From Hymenobacter sp. YC55 (GTDB lineage: Bacteria > Bacteroidota > Bacteroidia > Cytophagales > Hymenobacteraceae): DNA of 64,000 nucleotides. Of this stretch, positions 9,299 through 17,800 are shown piece after piece. Below the pieces are notes generated by a model that worked only from the letters and a program-made list of their open reading frames with translations, ran no database searches and was not told the origin of the DNA. The stretch's first letter is position 1. Each line of letters begins with the position of its first letter. Both the position numbers and the translations under genes were made by a program. The DNA is taken from contig NZ_JARNTX010000009.1 in the NCBI RefSeq assembly GCF_029433095.1, positions 62,001 to 126,000 on the forward strand. The letters are read 5' to 3'.

Positions 9299-9691
9299 TT
9301 ATGGCAGAATGTAGCTGGCCACTGGTTGCGGGTTAGGGCCGGGCCCTGACTTTGTATCGACTGTCTTTCCGTCAAGTTGAATCGCGCACGTCACGTTAGC
9401 GGCTGCATCTCCATCTTTAGGAAACGCGCCTACGCTTACAATATCAGCTGATTTCATGGTCCGCTTGAAAGTGTAGGTTTTGGGCAGCGCTACGTTTTCG
9501 TCCGTAATCAGCGTGCCGGTATTGTCACGGTAGATAATGCGGGCCTGGTTGTAGTTTACGGCCGTTACTTGGTAGGTTACCTGGTACTCTTTGGGAGTAG
9601 TATTCGGCTGTGGGTCCGAATTTTCCTTGTCGCCGGAACAGCTAGCCGCTAAGAAGGGCAGCAGGAGCAGGGTAAGCAGTTTCTTTCTCAT
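9299..9691 (-). CDS. Lipoprotein with MmpS-like beta-sandwich
   Basis: A 130-residue secreted lipoprotein: basic start, Leu-rich signal and lipobox LAASC with Cys18. The mature part reads VTYQVTA...ARIIYRDNTG...ENVALPKTYTF...CAIQLDGK. This order of strands resembles MmpS-type transport accessory proteins and similar small Bacteroidota lipoproteins. A single gene with its own terminator, beside the Fic locus. The fold assignment comes from pattern reading only. Confidence 0.65.
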   Translation of the reverse strand: MRKKLLTLLLLPFLAASCSGDKENSDPQPNTTPKEYQVTYQVTAVNYNQARIIYRDNTGTLITDENVALPKTYTFKRTMKSADIVSVGAFPKDGDAAANVTCAIQLDGKTVDTKSGPGPNPQPVASYILP

Positions 9692-9743
9692 AGTCTAATA
9701 GGGGGGAATGGGCAATAATGTATTGGAAAGGTAAGCGTAATGA

Positions 9744-11171
9744 CTAGAGCTTTGGCCCGCGCCGCCTTTTGGGTGGAGTTGGTGTCTCCGCCTTGGGAGT
9801 TGGGGGCTGCTGCGCGGGCGGCTGTTGCTGCTGGGAAGTTTGGGCCTTTTGCTGTGCGGCGGCTTGCTCCATTCTCTCGCGCACGGCGGCCGGTAAGTAC
9901 ACCTCAACGCCTACGGCCCCGGCTGCATCGCGGTGTAGCTTTAGCTGCATAGGCACTTGCTGTGGGCCGCCCTGGGGGTTCGGCATCGGGAATGGCAGCT
10001 GGTCGGTGCGCTGGCCCTGTAGGAGCTTTTCCATCTGGCCCCTTTTCCATAATTCCTCAACGGGCTTGCCCAACCGGGCCAACTGGTCGGCAGGTACTTC
10101 CTGCTCCCGAAAGGCTGGGGTCAGCGCTTGGTTCATATCGAGTTCAGCACTGGCCTTTTTCACATTGGCAAGATGAGCCAATGAGCCTCGGGTAATGCCG
10201 GGGTCGGTTTCTACCTGCTTCACCTGCGCTAGTAGATGCTGGCGGAACTCGGGCCACGTCGAGGGCTCCCGCTGCACGTCCTGTGCCCTGGAAACCAAAG
10301 CGGCCTCCTGCACCTTAGCCTGCTGCATGTAGTCAGACGTTACATTGAAGTCATGCTTGGTTACGCGCTGCATTACCAGTTCCTCCGAAATCTCACGGCT
10401 TCCTATTATAATGGTGCGCAGGGCCTCGGCCTGCTGCATGGCCGGTGAGGTCGCGGGCAAGGGTCGGGCAAGGTCCGGGTGGCGCAATTGCTCAGCCTGG
10501 GGGCCTTCGGCGGGTGTAGTGGCCTGGGTAAGCAGTCGGCGTAACGGGGAAAGGTTTTCGTCCGGGTTGAGCCCGTTCTTTCGCAGAATGGCGGCATCCC
10601 GGGCCGGGTTGTAGTCCTTTATCTGCTGCTCGGAGATCCGCACGTCATACCCCGCTCGGCGGCCAACCTCAGCCAGCACCACTTGCAAGGTGCGGCCGTT
10701 GCCCTCGCGGAAGGGGTGAACATAGTTGTACTGGTCGGCATAGTACGCCAGCCTTTTTACAAACTGGTCCTTATCGAGCCCTCTAAGCTGGTTTTCCTGC
10801 TGTAGCTGGTCACCTAGCATATTCAGGCGCGTATCAATCTGCTGGTAGGGCGCAAAGAATAAGCTGCCGTTGGGCAAGTGCTTCTGCCCTTGGAACTGTC
10901 CCCAAGCGCGGGTTTCTCCCGCCCATGGATAGATAGTGCCTAGCAGTTCCTTGTGAATCTGTTTCAGGTGGGCCGCGTCAAAGTCGCCGGGAATGGGTTT
11001 AATGCCTTCCACTAGCAGTGCCATTCGGCCAAGGTTTCTACCTTCTGCCTCTCGAAGCTCTTGCTGCGCGGTGATGCCTAGCTTATTAATCAATACTTCG
11101 TTATTCGGCCGACTGTGCAGAGGGTCTTGAAATAAATCCATCGGGGCTATCAATTCAGCGGTAGTGGCCAC
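9744..11171 (-). CDS. Fic family protein (toxin/AMP-transferase)
   Basis: A 475-residue Fic protein. Counting from the GTG at 11171, YPWAGETR lies at 81-88 and the complete motif HPFREGNGR at 152-160, so the catalytic His and both Arg are present and NMP transfer is expected. A Gln-rich C-terminal half ends in a Pro-rich basic tail, PTPPKRRRGPKL. The ATG at 11141 is an alternative start that keeps the whole domain. A VbhA-like antitoxin gene lies upstream on the same strand. Related VbhT toxins of Bartonella are exported by type IV secretion; whether this one is exported is unknown. Confidence 0.9.
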   Translation of the reverse strand: MATTAELIAPMDLFQDPLHSRPNNEVLINKLGITAQQELREAEGRNLGRMALLVEGIKPIPGDFDAAHLKQIHKELLGTIYPWAGETRAWGQFQGQKHLPNGSLFFAPYQQIDTRLNMLGDQLQQENQLRGLDKDQFVKRLAYYADQYNYVHPFREGNGRTLQVVLAEVGRRAGYDVRISEQQIKDYNPARDAAILRKNGLNPDENLSPLRRLLTQATTPAEGPQAEQLRHPDLARPLPATSPAMQQAEALRTIIIGSREISEELVMQRVTKHDFNVTSDYMQQAKVQEAALVSRAQDVQREPSTWPEFRQHLLAQVKQVETDPGITRGSLAHLANVKKASAELDMNQALTPAFREQEVPADQLARLGKPVEELWKRGQMEKLLQGQRTDQLPFPMPNPQGGPQQVPMQLKLHRDAAGAVGVEVYLPAAVRERMEQAAAQQKAQTSQQQQPPAQQPPTPKAETPTPPKRRRGPKL

Positions 11172-11180
11172 AAAGTAAAA

Positions 11181-11206
11181 AGGGCCTACTGATAACAGTA
11201 GGCCCT
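11181..11206 (-). terminator. Intrinsic terminator between antitoxin and Fic genes
   Basis: A perfect 11-bp stem, AGGGCCTACTG / CAGTAGGCCCT, with a 4-nt loop, followed on the reverse strand by TTTTTACTTT. It lies after the antitoxin stop and only about 10 bp before the Fic GTG start, so it could limit transcription of the toxin gene. Confidence 0.75.
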
Positions 11207-11236
11207 AGAAGTAGTAGCTATCGGTAGTCGAAAGTA

Positions 11237-11530
11237 TCAAGCAGCATGTGCTGCTTGTCGTTGGTAAATGCTCATGGCAAGGTTGGTCGCCTGCTCTAGC
11301 GTAATTTCACCGACAATGTAGCGGTTATATACGGCCTCGGTTTCAGCAGTGACGATGGCACCCTGCGCAATACCCGCTGCAAAGGTCCGCTGCATGATGG
11401 CGCGGCGCTGGGCCTCGGTAACTTCCTGGGGTAAGAAGGTTGGCTTTTCCATACCCGAAAAATACGTATTATTTCCTGTAAGGATGGGGCGCATAACTTG
11501 GCGGAGGTGCATGGTCGAGGAAGTTTTCAT
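11237..11530 (-). CDS. VbhA-like antitoxin of the Fic protein
   Basis: A 97-residue protein from the first ATG. An internal ATG at 11452 gives a 71-residue form (MEKPTFLP...) closer to the usual antitoxin length of about 60. The segment from about residue 42 aligns without gaps to VbhA as I recall it: RR...AAGIAQG...YNRYIVGEI against RR...ASQRLEG...MERVVVGEL. The inhibitory S-x3-E-G motif reads A-x3-Q-G here, so the Glu that blocks the Fic active site is missing. Order and strand fit an antitoxin-toxin pair. Confidence 0.75.
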   Translation of the reverse strand: MKTSSTMHLRQVMRPILTGNNTYFSGMEKPTFLPQEVTEAQRRAIMQRTFAAGIAQGAIVTAETEAVYNRYIVGEITLEQATNLAMSIYQRQAAHAA

Positions 11531-11700
11531 ATTCGAGCTAGGTTTGAGGCAAGCGAAGGCACCAGTACGACCACATCAAAATCTACCAACGTTCGGCTTG
11601 GATCTTACTATATACGTACAAAGAGTAAGTTTAGGTACGATAAATGTTAATTATCGTACCTAAGTTTGTAGCGGCTTTCAGAAACATACCTGACTATTTT

Positions 11701-11712
11701 TTGCAATTGCAA
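11701..11712. repeat. TTGCAATTGCAA palindrome upstream of small gene
   Basis: A perfect 12-bp palindrome 14 bp before the ATG at 11727. Close variants (TTACAATTGCAA) occur at 6546-6557 and 46459-46470, the latter just before the reverse gene starting at 46451. Another, TTGCAATTACAA, is at 31552-31563. A regulatory or promoter role is possible but unproven. Confidence 0.4.
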
Positions 11713-11726
11713 AACCCTCTAACAGC

Positions 11727-11963
11727 ATGGCCACCTCTACTCGCTTCCTTCGCCTCGGCCTGCTACTCGTGCTGCTCGGTAGCTGCGGGCTGTCGTTGTT
11801 CCTGGCCTGGGGTCCGCTGCAACAACGGCGGGAAAATGCCCGGCTCAAAGCGGAACTGCTGCACCAACAGAAACGGGCTCGGGTGCTCCGGGGTTTAGTC
11901 GATACGTTGCAGCACCCTTCACGCCGGGCGGCTCCTGCTCAGCCTCAAACACTCAGTATATAA
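11727..11963 (+). CDS. Small membrane-anchored coiled-coil protein
   Basis: A 78-residue protein with an N-terminal hydrophobic helix (about residues 7-28), then a charged helical stretch (QQRRENARLKAELLHQQKRA) likely to form a coiled coil, and a Pro/Ala tail. Its TAA overlaps the next ATG (TAATG), indicating coupling. First gene of a three-gene unit ending in a tyrosine recombinase. Function unknown. Confidence 0.6.
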   Translation: MATSTRFLRLGLLLVLLGSCGLSLFLAWGPLQQRRENARLKAELLHQQKRARVLRGLVDTLQHPSRRAAPAQPQTLSI

Positions 11964-12367
11964 TGCTGGAAGATTTGTTGATTCCTCGGCACCCGGACGA
12001 CGATTGCCACTACTCCCAAAAGGAACTGCTCAGGCACGCACCAAACATTGTCGAACGAAACCGCTTGGCGCAACTGCTGCGCTGGGGCAATGCTACCTAC
12101 TGCTACTATCACTACAACCAAGTACAAGTAACGAAAACGGACTACCTGGAATGGCTGGAAGGGCTACCCGAAACAGCGCAAGCAACGATGCGGGCTCTTG
12201 GCTTCGAGGAAATGAACGACTCTTTGCCGCTGCGCCGGTACGTGCTGGAAAAAAACGATGTGGGCCTTAGTGCCTTCCTGCGCACGGTGCTTTCTGCGTC
12301 TGACTGGCAAGACTACCAGCAAGTCAATTCGGCTGCACTTAATCCGTGGCTTCCGCCCTTAACCTAA
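11963..12367 (+). CDS. Hypothetical protein coupled to recombinase
   Basis: A 134-residue soluble protein starting MLEDLLIPRH. It overlaps the genes on both sides by TAATG junctions, so all three are probably translated together. The C-terminal half (YLEWLEG...LSASDWQDYQQV) resembles the protein at 6221-6541. No named family is recognised. It could be an accessory factor of the recombinase, but only the gene order suggests this. Confidence 0.65.
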   Translation: MLEDLLIPRHPDDDCHYSQKELLRHAPNIVERNRLAQLLRWGNATYCYYHYNQVQVTKTDYLEWLEGLPETAQATMRALGFEEMNDSLPLRRYVLEKNDVGLSAFLRTVLSASDWQDYQQVNSAALNPWLPPLT

Positions 12368-13380
12368 TGCTAGATATGGAACAAAAGGGAAAGAAAGAGC
12401 TGCTGCCGGTGGTCGGGCAATCCATCCCGGAACTGGCCTTAGCTGACCTGTCGGGGAAGGTAGCACCGGACGTGGCCCGTTTCCTGTCGCTGGGTCTGGA
12501 AGGCTCAGACAATACCCGCTTGGCGTACTCGAACGACTTGGCCAGCTTTGAGGCCTACTGCTCAACCAACCAGCTCACGGCTTATCCGGCCGCTGTAGCT
12601 ACGCTGGCCGGGTACGTGGCGCACATGGCCAACCTGCCGCGCAAGCTGGCCACCATCCACCGCCACCTGTCGGCCATTGCCAAGAAGCATCAACTGCTCG
12701 GGCTTCCTTCGGCCGTGGGGTCGTCGGCGCTGGAAGTGCTCTTGAAAGGAGTAGCCCGCGCCGTAGGGAAGCGCCAAAAGCAGGCGCCCGCGTTTACGGT
12801 GGCGGAATTGAAGCAAGCCATAAGTGCCCTCGATCTGGAATCCGCGGCCGGCGTTCGGGACCGGGCACTTTTACTACTCGGCTTTGCGGGAGCCTTTCGG
12901 CGCTCGGAGCTGGTTGCTCTCGACTTGGAGCACATCGAATTGAAAGAGGAGGCTTTAGTACTGCACCTGACCAAAAGCAAAACCAACCAAGCCGGCGAAG
13001 TAGAAGACAAAGCCGTTTTCTACGCTTCCAATCCGCTTTTCTGCCCGGTCCGGGCTTTTCAGGCTTGGCAACGGATGCTGGGGCGCACGTCCGGGCCGGT
13101 GTTCGTATCGTTGCTGCGCGGCAAAAAAGGGGAGCCGGGTACGCCTTCGACGAAGCGGCTTTCCGATGTGCGGGTAAACCGGCTGGTCAAGCTGCACCTG
13201 GGCGAGAAATACTCGGCGCACTCCTTGCGGGCCTCCTTTATTACCACGGCCAAGCTTAATGGCCAATCCAACGAGTTCATCAAGAACCAAACAAAGCAGA
13301 AAACCGATGTAATGATTAGCCGCTACTCCCGACTGGATGATGTTATTAAATATAATGCAGCCTACTCACTCGGCCTTTGA
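12367..13380 (+). CDS. Tyrosine recombinase/integrase
   Basis: A 337-residue site-specific recombinase. The N-terminal SAM-like core-binding domain (about 25-130) has SNDLASFEAYC and ATIHRHLSAIAKKH. The catalytic domain shows the first Arg in GAFRRSEL, the HxxR box in HSLRASF and the nucleophilic Tyr in ISRYSR. The start is taken at the ATG overlapping the previous stop; a GTG at 12346 lies further inside the upstream gene. It could integrate an island or resolve plasmid multimers. No attachment site or tRNA target is visible next to it. Confidence 0.92.
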   Translation: MLDMEQKGKKELLPVVGQSIPELALADLSGKVAPDVARFLSLGLEGSDNTRLAYSNDLASFEAYCSTNQLTAYPAAVATLAGYVAHMANLPRKLATIHRHLSAIAKKHQLLGLPSAVGSSALEVLLKGVARAVGKRQKQAPAFTVAELKQAISALDLESAAGVRDRALLLLGFAGAFRRSELVALDLEHIELKEEALVLHLTKSKTNQAGEVEDKAVFYASNPLFCPVRAFQAWQRMLGRTSGPVFVSLLRGKKGEPGTPSTKRLSDVRVNRLVKLHLGEKYSAHSLRASFITTAKLNGQSNEFIKNQTKQKTDVMISRYSRLDDVIKYNAAYSLGL

Positions 13381-13413
13381 TGAGGTGAACTCACCAAATC
13401 AAGGCCAAACGAA

Positions 13414-13438
13414 AAACGCCCGGCGGAGCCAGGCGTTT
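13414..13438 (+). terminator. Hairpin after recombinase gene
   Basis: AAACGCC and GGCGTTT form a stem around a GC-rich loop, 34 bp after the recombinase stop and before the convergent HMA chaperone gene. The T-run is short. Confidence 0.55.
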
Positions 13439-13461
13439 GAGTAAAACAAGCGCAAAAGATA

Positions 13462-13671
13462 TTACGCTGGCTGAATAGCAAACCCCGCATTCTCTACCGC
13501 TTTTACCACTTGGTCAGCCGTGAGCTTATCGGAGGTCACCGTTAAAATCTTGTCGGGATTGGCGGTATCTACCTGCCAATTGCCGGCACCCGCTTCCTGA
13601 TTGAGGGTCGGCGTTACAGCCTTAATGCAGCCGCCGCAATTGATATTGGTTTTGAACTGGAGCGTTTTCAT
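13462..13671 (-). CDS. CopZ-like HMA metallochaperone
   Basis: A 69-residue single heavy-metal-associated domain. The metal site is NCGGC (residues 11-15) in place of the common MxCxxC, and the rest fits the beta-alpha-beta-beta-alpha-beta fold (ADQVVKAVENAGFAIQ near the end). It would bind Cu(I) in the cytosol and pass it to an ATPase or regulator. A copy of the 21-bp-spaced repeated site lies about 80-110 bp upstream, at 13750-13782, so it probably belongs to the copper regulon proposed here. Confidence 0.85.
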   Translation of the reverse strand: MKTLQFKTNINCGGCIKAVTPTLNQEAGAGNWQVDTANPDKILTVTSDKLTADQVVKAVENAGFAIQPA

Positions 13672-13749
13672 GGAAGTTGAAAGTAAGTGGGCCCATTACG
13701 GGCGAGTTCGACATGCTAACAGCCAAAAGTAGGTGCTCGTGCGCCGCAC

Positions 13750-13782
13750 CGGGTACAGAATTGTGCCGGCAACTTGCATGAT
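13750..13782 (-). promoter_or_regulatory. Putative AraC-type operator, copZ copy
   Basis: On the reverse strand ATGCAAG (13779-13773) is followed by TGTAC starting exactly 21 bp after the TGCAAG. The same arrangement occurs at five other places in the copper region. It points toward the HMA chaperone gene. Confidence 0.6.
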
Positions 13783-13794
13783 TTCTACGGCATG

Positions 13795-13843
13795 GAAACG
13801 GCCACCGCCCGTTGGTACCATACCAACGGGCGGTGGCCGTTTC
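13795..13843 (-). terminator. Perfect 23-bp hairpin after csp gene
   Basis: GAAACGGCCACCGCC... pairs perfectly with its complement over 23 bp with a 3-nt loop. It sits 12 bp after the stop of the reverse gene at 13856 and ends in a short T-run (TTTC). It separates that gene from copZ. Confidence 0.75.
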
Positions 13844-13855
13844 TCTAAAGGCAAG

Positions 13856-14191
13856 CTAGGCGGTTACCCCTTGGCGGCAGGCCTCCTCACAGCGGCGGCA
13901 CGCCTCGGCACACTCGCGGCAGTGTTCCATGTGCGCAGCGTGCTGCTCGCATTCGTCGCCGCAGGCCTTGCAGATCTCGGCGCACTCACGCAGCAAATGC
14001 GCGGCGTGCTCGGAGCCCCGGGCTACCAAGCGGGCGGTCAACGCGCAGATATCGGCGCAGTCGCGGTCCAAGCTGATGCAGCGGACCATCATTTTAACAT
14101 CGTCTTCCTGCAGGCAGGCCGTGGCGCAGTGCTCGCAGGCAGCAATACAGGCGTTGAGGGCGGCGAGCAGGCTTTGATTTTGCTGGTGCAT
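13856..14191 (-). CDS. Four-helix-bundle copper storage protein (Csp family)
   Basis: A 111-residue, Cys-rich, all-helical protein without a signal peptide, so a cytosolic Csp3-like form. Cys occur in CxxxC and CxxC spacings along helices (CIAACEHCATAC, CAEICKACGDEC, CRECAEACRRCEEAC), as in Csp proteins that load many Cu(I) ions inside a helical bundle. The family was annotated earlier as DUF326. It lies between copZ and the HMA-AraC regulator on the same strand. Confidence 0.92.
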   Translation of the reverse strand: MHQQNQSLLAALNACIAACEHCATACLQEDDVKMMVRCISLDRDCADICALTARLVARGSEHAAHLLRECAEICKACGDECEQHAAHMEHCRECAEACRRCEEACRQGVTA

Positions 14192-14234
14192 AATAAAGAA
14201 ATCAAGTGAACAAGGGTCGGTTGTCTTTTTCTAA

Positions 14235-14876
14235 TTATACCCCGCTAGGAACTGCTGGTTTTATATCTGACGCGCTCAGGCTTGCATCATTTGGCTGCTC
14301 CTCGGTAAGGCGTTGCCGCTTGCGGTAGGTGGACGGCGAGCACTGCGCGGCCCGCCGAAACTGCCCCGAGAAGTGGGCTAAGCTGCTATAGCCTAGTTTC
14401 CGGGCAATCAGCCCTACCCCAAGCGCTGACGAGACTAGTAGCTCCTGCGCATAGGCCTGGCGCTGGCGGACTATATAGCCCGCCAGCGTATCGCCTGTGG
14501 CCAAGCGGGCGTAAGCTGCGCTTAGTTGAGCAACTGGTAAGCCTAGCTCCAGGGCGACAGCCGCCGGATACGCCCGATGCCGCAAACCGGGCGGCTGGCG
14601 CAACAATTGGTGCACCGCCGTCTGCACCCGGCCCAGCAGCGTTTGATGCACGGATTCAAGCAACGCAAACCCGGCTGCCGTGAGCGCCAACCGCAGGCGC
14701 GGCCAGTCAATCTGCTCGGCCGCCGCCGCTATCGTCGCGGCCCCTAGCCGCACCTCCAGCACCTGATAACCCAACTGCTCCAACTCCTGCCGTACCACCC
14801 GTATACAGCGCGCGCAGACGATGTGCTTGATGTACAGCACAGTAGTAGGCGGAATGGAACAGCGATCAACTGACAT
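14235..14876 (-). CDS. AraC-type regulator with N-terminal HMA-like CxxC domain
   Basis: A 213-residue regulator from the ATG at 14876; the longer frame overlaps the permease stop. The N-terminal third (LYIKHIVCARCIRVVRQELEQ...) looks like a heavy-metal-associated domain with CxxC, ending AAGFALLES. The C-terminal half is an AraC/XylS DNA-binding domain: GLIARKLGYSSLAHFSGQFRR is the second helix-turn-helix. A paralogue lies at 29013-29642. Metal binding through the CxxC is inferred; Cu(I) is the likely signal given the neighbours. It immediately follows the RND permease gene. Confidence 0.82.
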   Translation of the reverse strand: MSVDRCSIPPTTVLYIKHIVCARCIRVVRQELEQLGYQVLEVRLGAATIAAAAEQIDWPRLRLALTAAGFALLESVHQTLLGRVQTAVHQLLRQPPGLRHRAYPAAVALELGLPVAQLSAAYARLATGDTLAGYIVRQRQAYAQELLVSSALGVGLIARKLGYSSLAHFSGQFRRAAQCSPSTYRKRQRLTEEQPNDASLSASDIKPAVPSGV

Positions 14877-14880
14877 ACAC

Positions 14881-17800
14881 TTACCGCACGGGGAATAAGG
14901 GGTTGTGGTCGCCGGCCGGGGTGAGGGGCTGCGCATCCAATTCTTGCGGGTGCGCGTCCAAGCCGGTTTCCTGGTGAGCGGTGAAGTATTGCGCCAGCGC
15001 TTTATCGCCGACCAGCCAGAACACCACGGGTGTGACGATGATATCCAGGAACGTGGACGAGAGCAGGCCGCCTAAAATCACGGTGGCCACCGGGTAGAGG
15101 ATTTCCTTGCCCGGCGCATCTTTGGCCAGCGTCAACGGAATGAGCGCCAGCGCCGCCACCAGGGCCGTCATCAGTACCGGCACCAGACGCTCCAACGAGC
15201 CTCGCACAATCATCTTGGCACCGAACACTTCGCCTTCGTGCTCCACCAGGTGGATGTAGTGGGAAATCATCATAATGCCGTTGCGCGAGGCAATGCCCGT
15301 GAGGGTGATAAAGCCCACCAGCGAGGCAATGCTGAAGGTGCCGCCCGTCAGCAGCACGGCCACCACCGAGCCAATTAGCGCCAGCGGAATGTTGAGCATG
15401 ATCTGGCCCACCATGTAGCTGGACTTGAAGTGCGAGTAGAGGACTAGGAAGATGCCGGCCAGCGAAAACAGGCTCAGCCAGAGAATCTTCTGCGAAGCTG
15501 ACTGCTGGCTCTCGAACTGGCCGCCGTAGGTGAGGTAGTAGCCGGCCGGCAGCTTCACCTGCTGGCTGATCTTCTGCTGAATCTCTTTCACTGTGGAGCC
15601 CAAATCGCGCTCAGCCACGTTCAGCGAGATGGTAATGCGGCGCTGGGTGTTTTCGTGGTTGACCGTGTTAGGTCCCGGCTCATAGATGATGTCGGCCACT
15701 TCACTCACCGGAATCATGGCCCCGGAGGGTGTTTCAATTCGCGTCTGTCCGATAGCAGCAATGTCGTTGCGCTGGTTTTCGGGCAGCTTCACAATCAGGT
15801 CGAAGCGCTGCTGGCCGTTGAGCATCTGCGAGACGACGGCCCCCTGAAACAGGGTTTCCAAATCGCGCACCACCTCGCCCCGCTCCATGCCGTAGGCTCG
15901 CAACGCCTGGTCGCGGGGGCGCACCAGCAGTTGGGGAATCTGCACCTGCTTTTCCACTTGCAGATCCACTACGCCCGGCACCGTGGCCGCCGCGCTGCGA
16001 ATCTCGCCCGCGTAGCGGCGCAACTCCAATAAATCGTTGCCGAACACCTTGATGGCGACCTGCGCCCGCACGCCCGAGAGCAAGTGGTCGAGGCGGTGCG
16101 AGATGGGCTGCCCGATGTTCACGTTCACCCCGGTAATCAAACTCAGCTTCTCGCGCATGTCGGCCAGAATCTCGTCGCGGCTGCGCATCGTTTTGCCTTC
16201 TTTTTCCAACTCGTCCTCGGTTTTGAAAGCTACCTCGATTTCCGAGTTGTTGACTGATTCGGCGTGCTCATCGAGTTCGGCGCGGCCGGTACGACGGGCG
16301 GTGTAGGCTACCTCCGGTATCTTGAGCATCTGCTGCTCGCCGAGCGTGCCCAGCCGGTTGCTTTCGGTCAGCGACGTACCGGCCGGGGCCGAGAAGTTCA
16401 CGGTCAGCGAGCCCTCGTTGAAGGGCGGCAAGAACTCGGTACCGAAGAAGGGCACCATGGCCCCCGCCAGCACAAACAGCAGTCCGGTGGTGGCCAGCAC
16501 CACCTTCGGGTGCTGTAGTCCCCAATCCAATAAATGGGTATCCTTTCGTTTCAGCCAGCGCACCAGCGGGCCGTCGGTTTCCGCGTGGTTGATCTGCTTC
16601 ATCTTGGGCAGCAGGTAGTAGCAGAGCACCGGCGTCACGGTCAGCGACACGAACAGCGAGGCCACGATGCTGGTGATGTAGGCAATGCCCAAGGGCGCGA
16701 AAATGCGGCCTTCCATACCTTCGAGCGCAAACAGGGGCAGGAATACCAGCACCACAATGATGGTGGCGTATACAATGGAATTGCGCACCTCCGACGAGGC
16801 GGCGTAGATCACTTGCAGCACGGGCCGGGGCTGGGGCAGGTGCCGGTTTTCCCGTAGTCGCCGGTACACGTTCTCCACGTCCACAATGGCGTCATCGACC
16901 AGCTCGCCGATGGCAATAGCTAGGCCGCCCAACGTCATAGTGTTGATGCTGATGCCCGCGAAGCGGAACACCAGGGCCGTGACCAGCAAGGACAAGGGAA
17001 TGGCCACCAGCGAAATAAAGGTGGTGCGCACGTTGAGTAGGAAGGCAAAAAGCACGATTACTACCAGAATGGCCCCGTCGCGCAAGGCTTCCTCGACGTT
17101 GGTAATACTGGACTCAATAAACTCGGACTGCTTGAACAGCCGCGTATTGACTTGCACGTCCTTGGGCAGGGAGGGCTTAAGCTCTACCAGGGCCTTTTCC
17201 ACGGCTTGGGTCAGGCCCACCGTGGCCGCGCCCGGCTGCTTTTCGATGCTCAGAATGACGGCCGGCTTGCCATTCACGCTGCCGTCGCCGCGCTTGAAGC
17301 GGGCCCCAAACTCCACCTTCGCAATGTCGGCCACCCGGATGGGGGACTGCTCACGGTAGCCCACGACGATGTTCTCGATATCGGCCACTGAGCGCAGCCG
17401 GCCTAGATTACGAATGAGCACTTCCGAGCCGTTGCGGTCGAAGAAGTTGCCGGTGGTGTTCAGGTTGGATTGGCGCAACGCCTCTTCCACCTGATTTACC
17501 GTCAGACCGGTGGCGTTGAGGCGGGGCATGTCCAGCAGCACCTGGTACTGCAGGTTATCGCCGCCAATCGGAATCACTTGGGCCACCCCCGGGATGGAGA
17601 GCAACCGCTGGCGCACGGTGTAGTTGGCCAGCGTGCGCAAATCGGCGGCGTTGGTTTGCGCTCCGCCCGAGAGGCCCACGAGCATGATCTGGCCCATCAC
17701 CGAGGAAATCGGCCCGAGTACTGGGGTAATGCCAGTGGGCAGTTGCTCGCCCACGGTTTGCAGCTTCTCGCTCACAATCTGGCGGGCCGTAAACAGGTCG

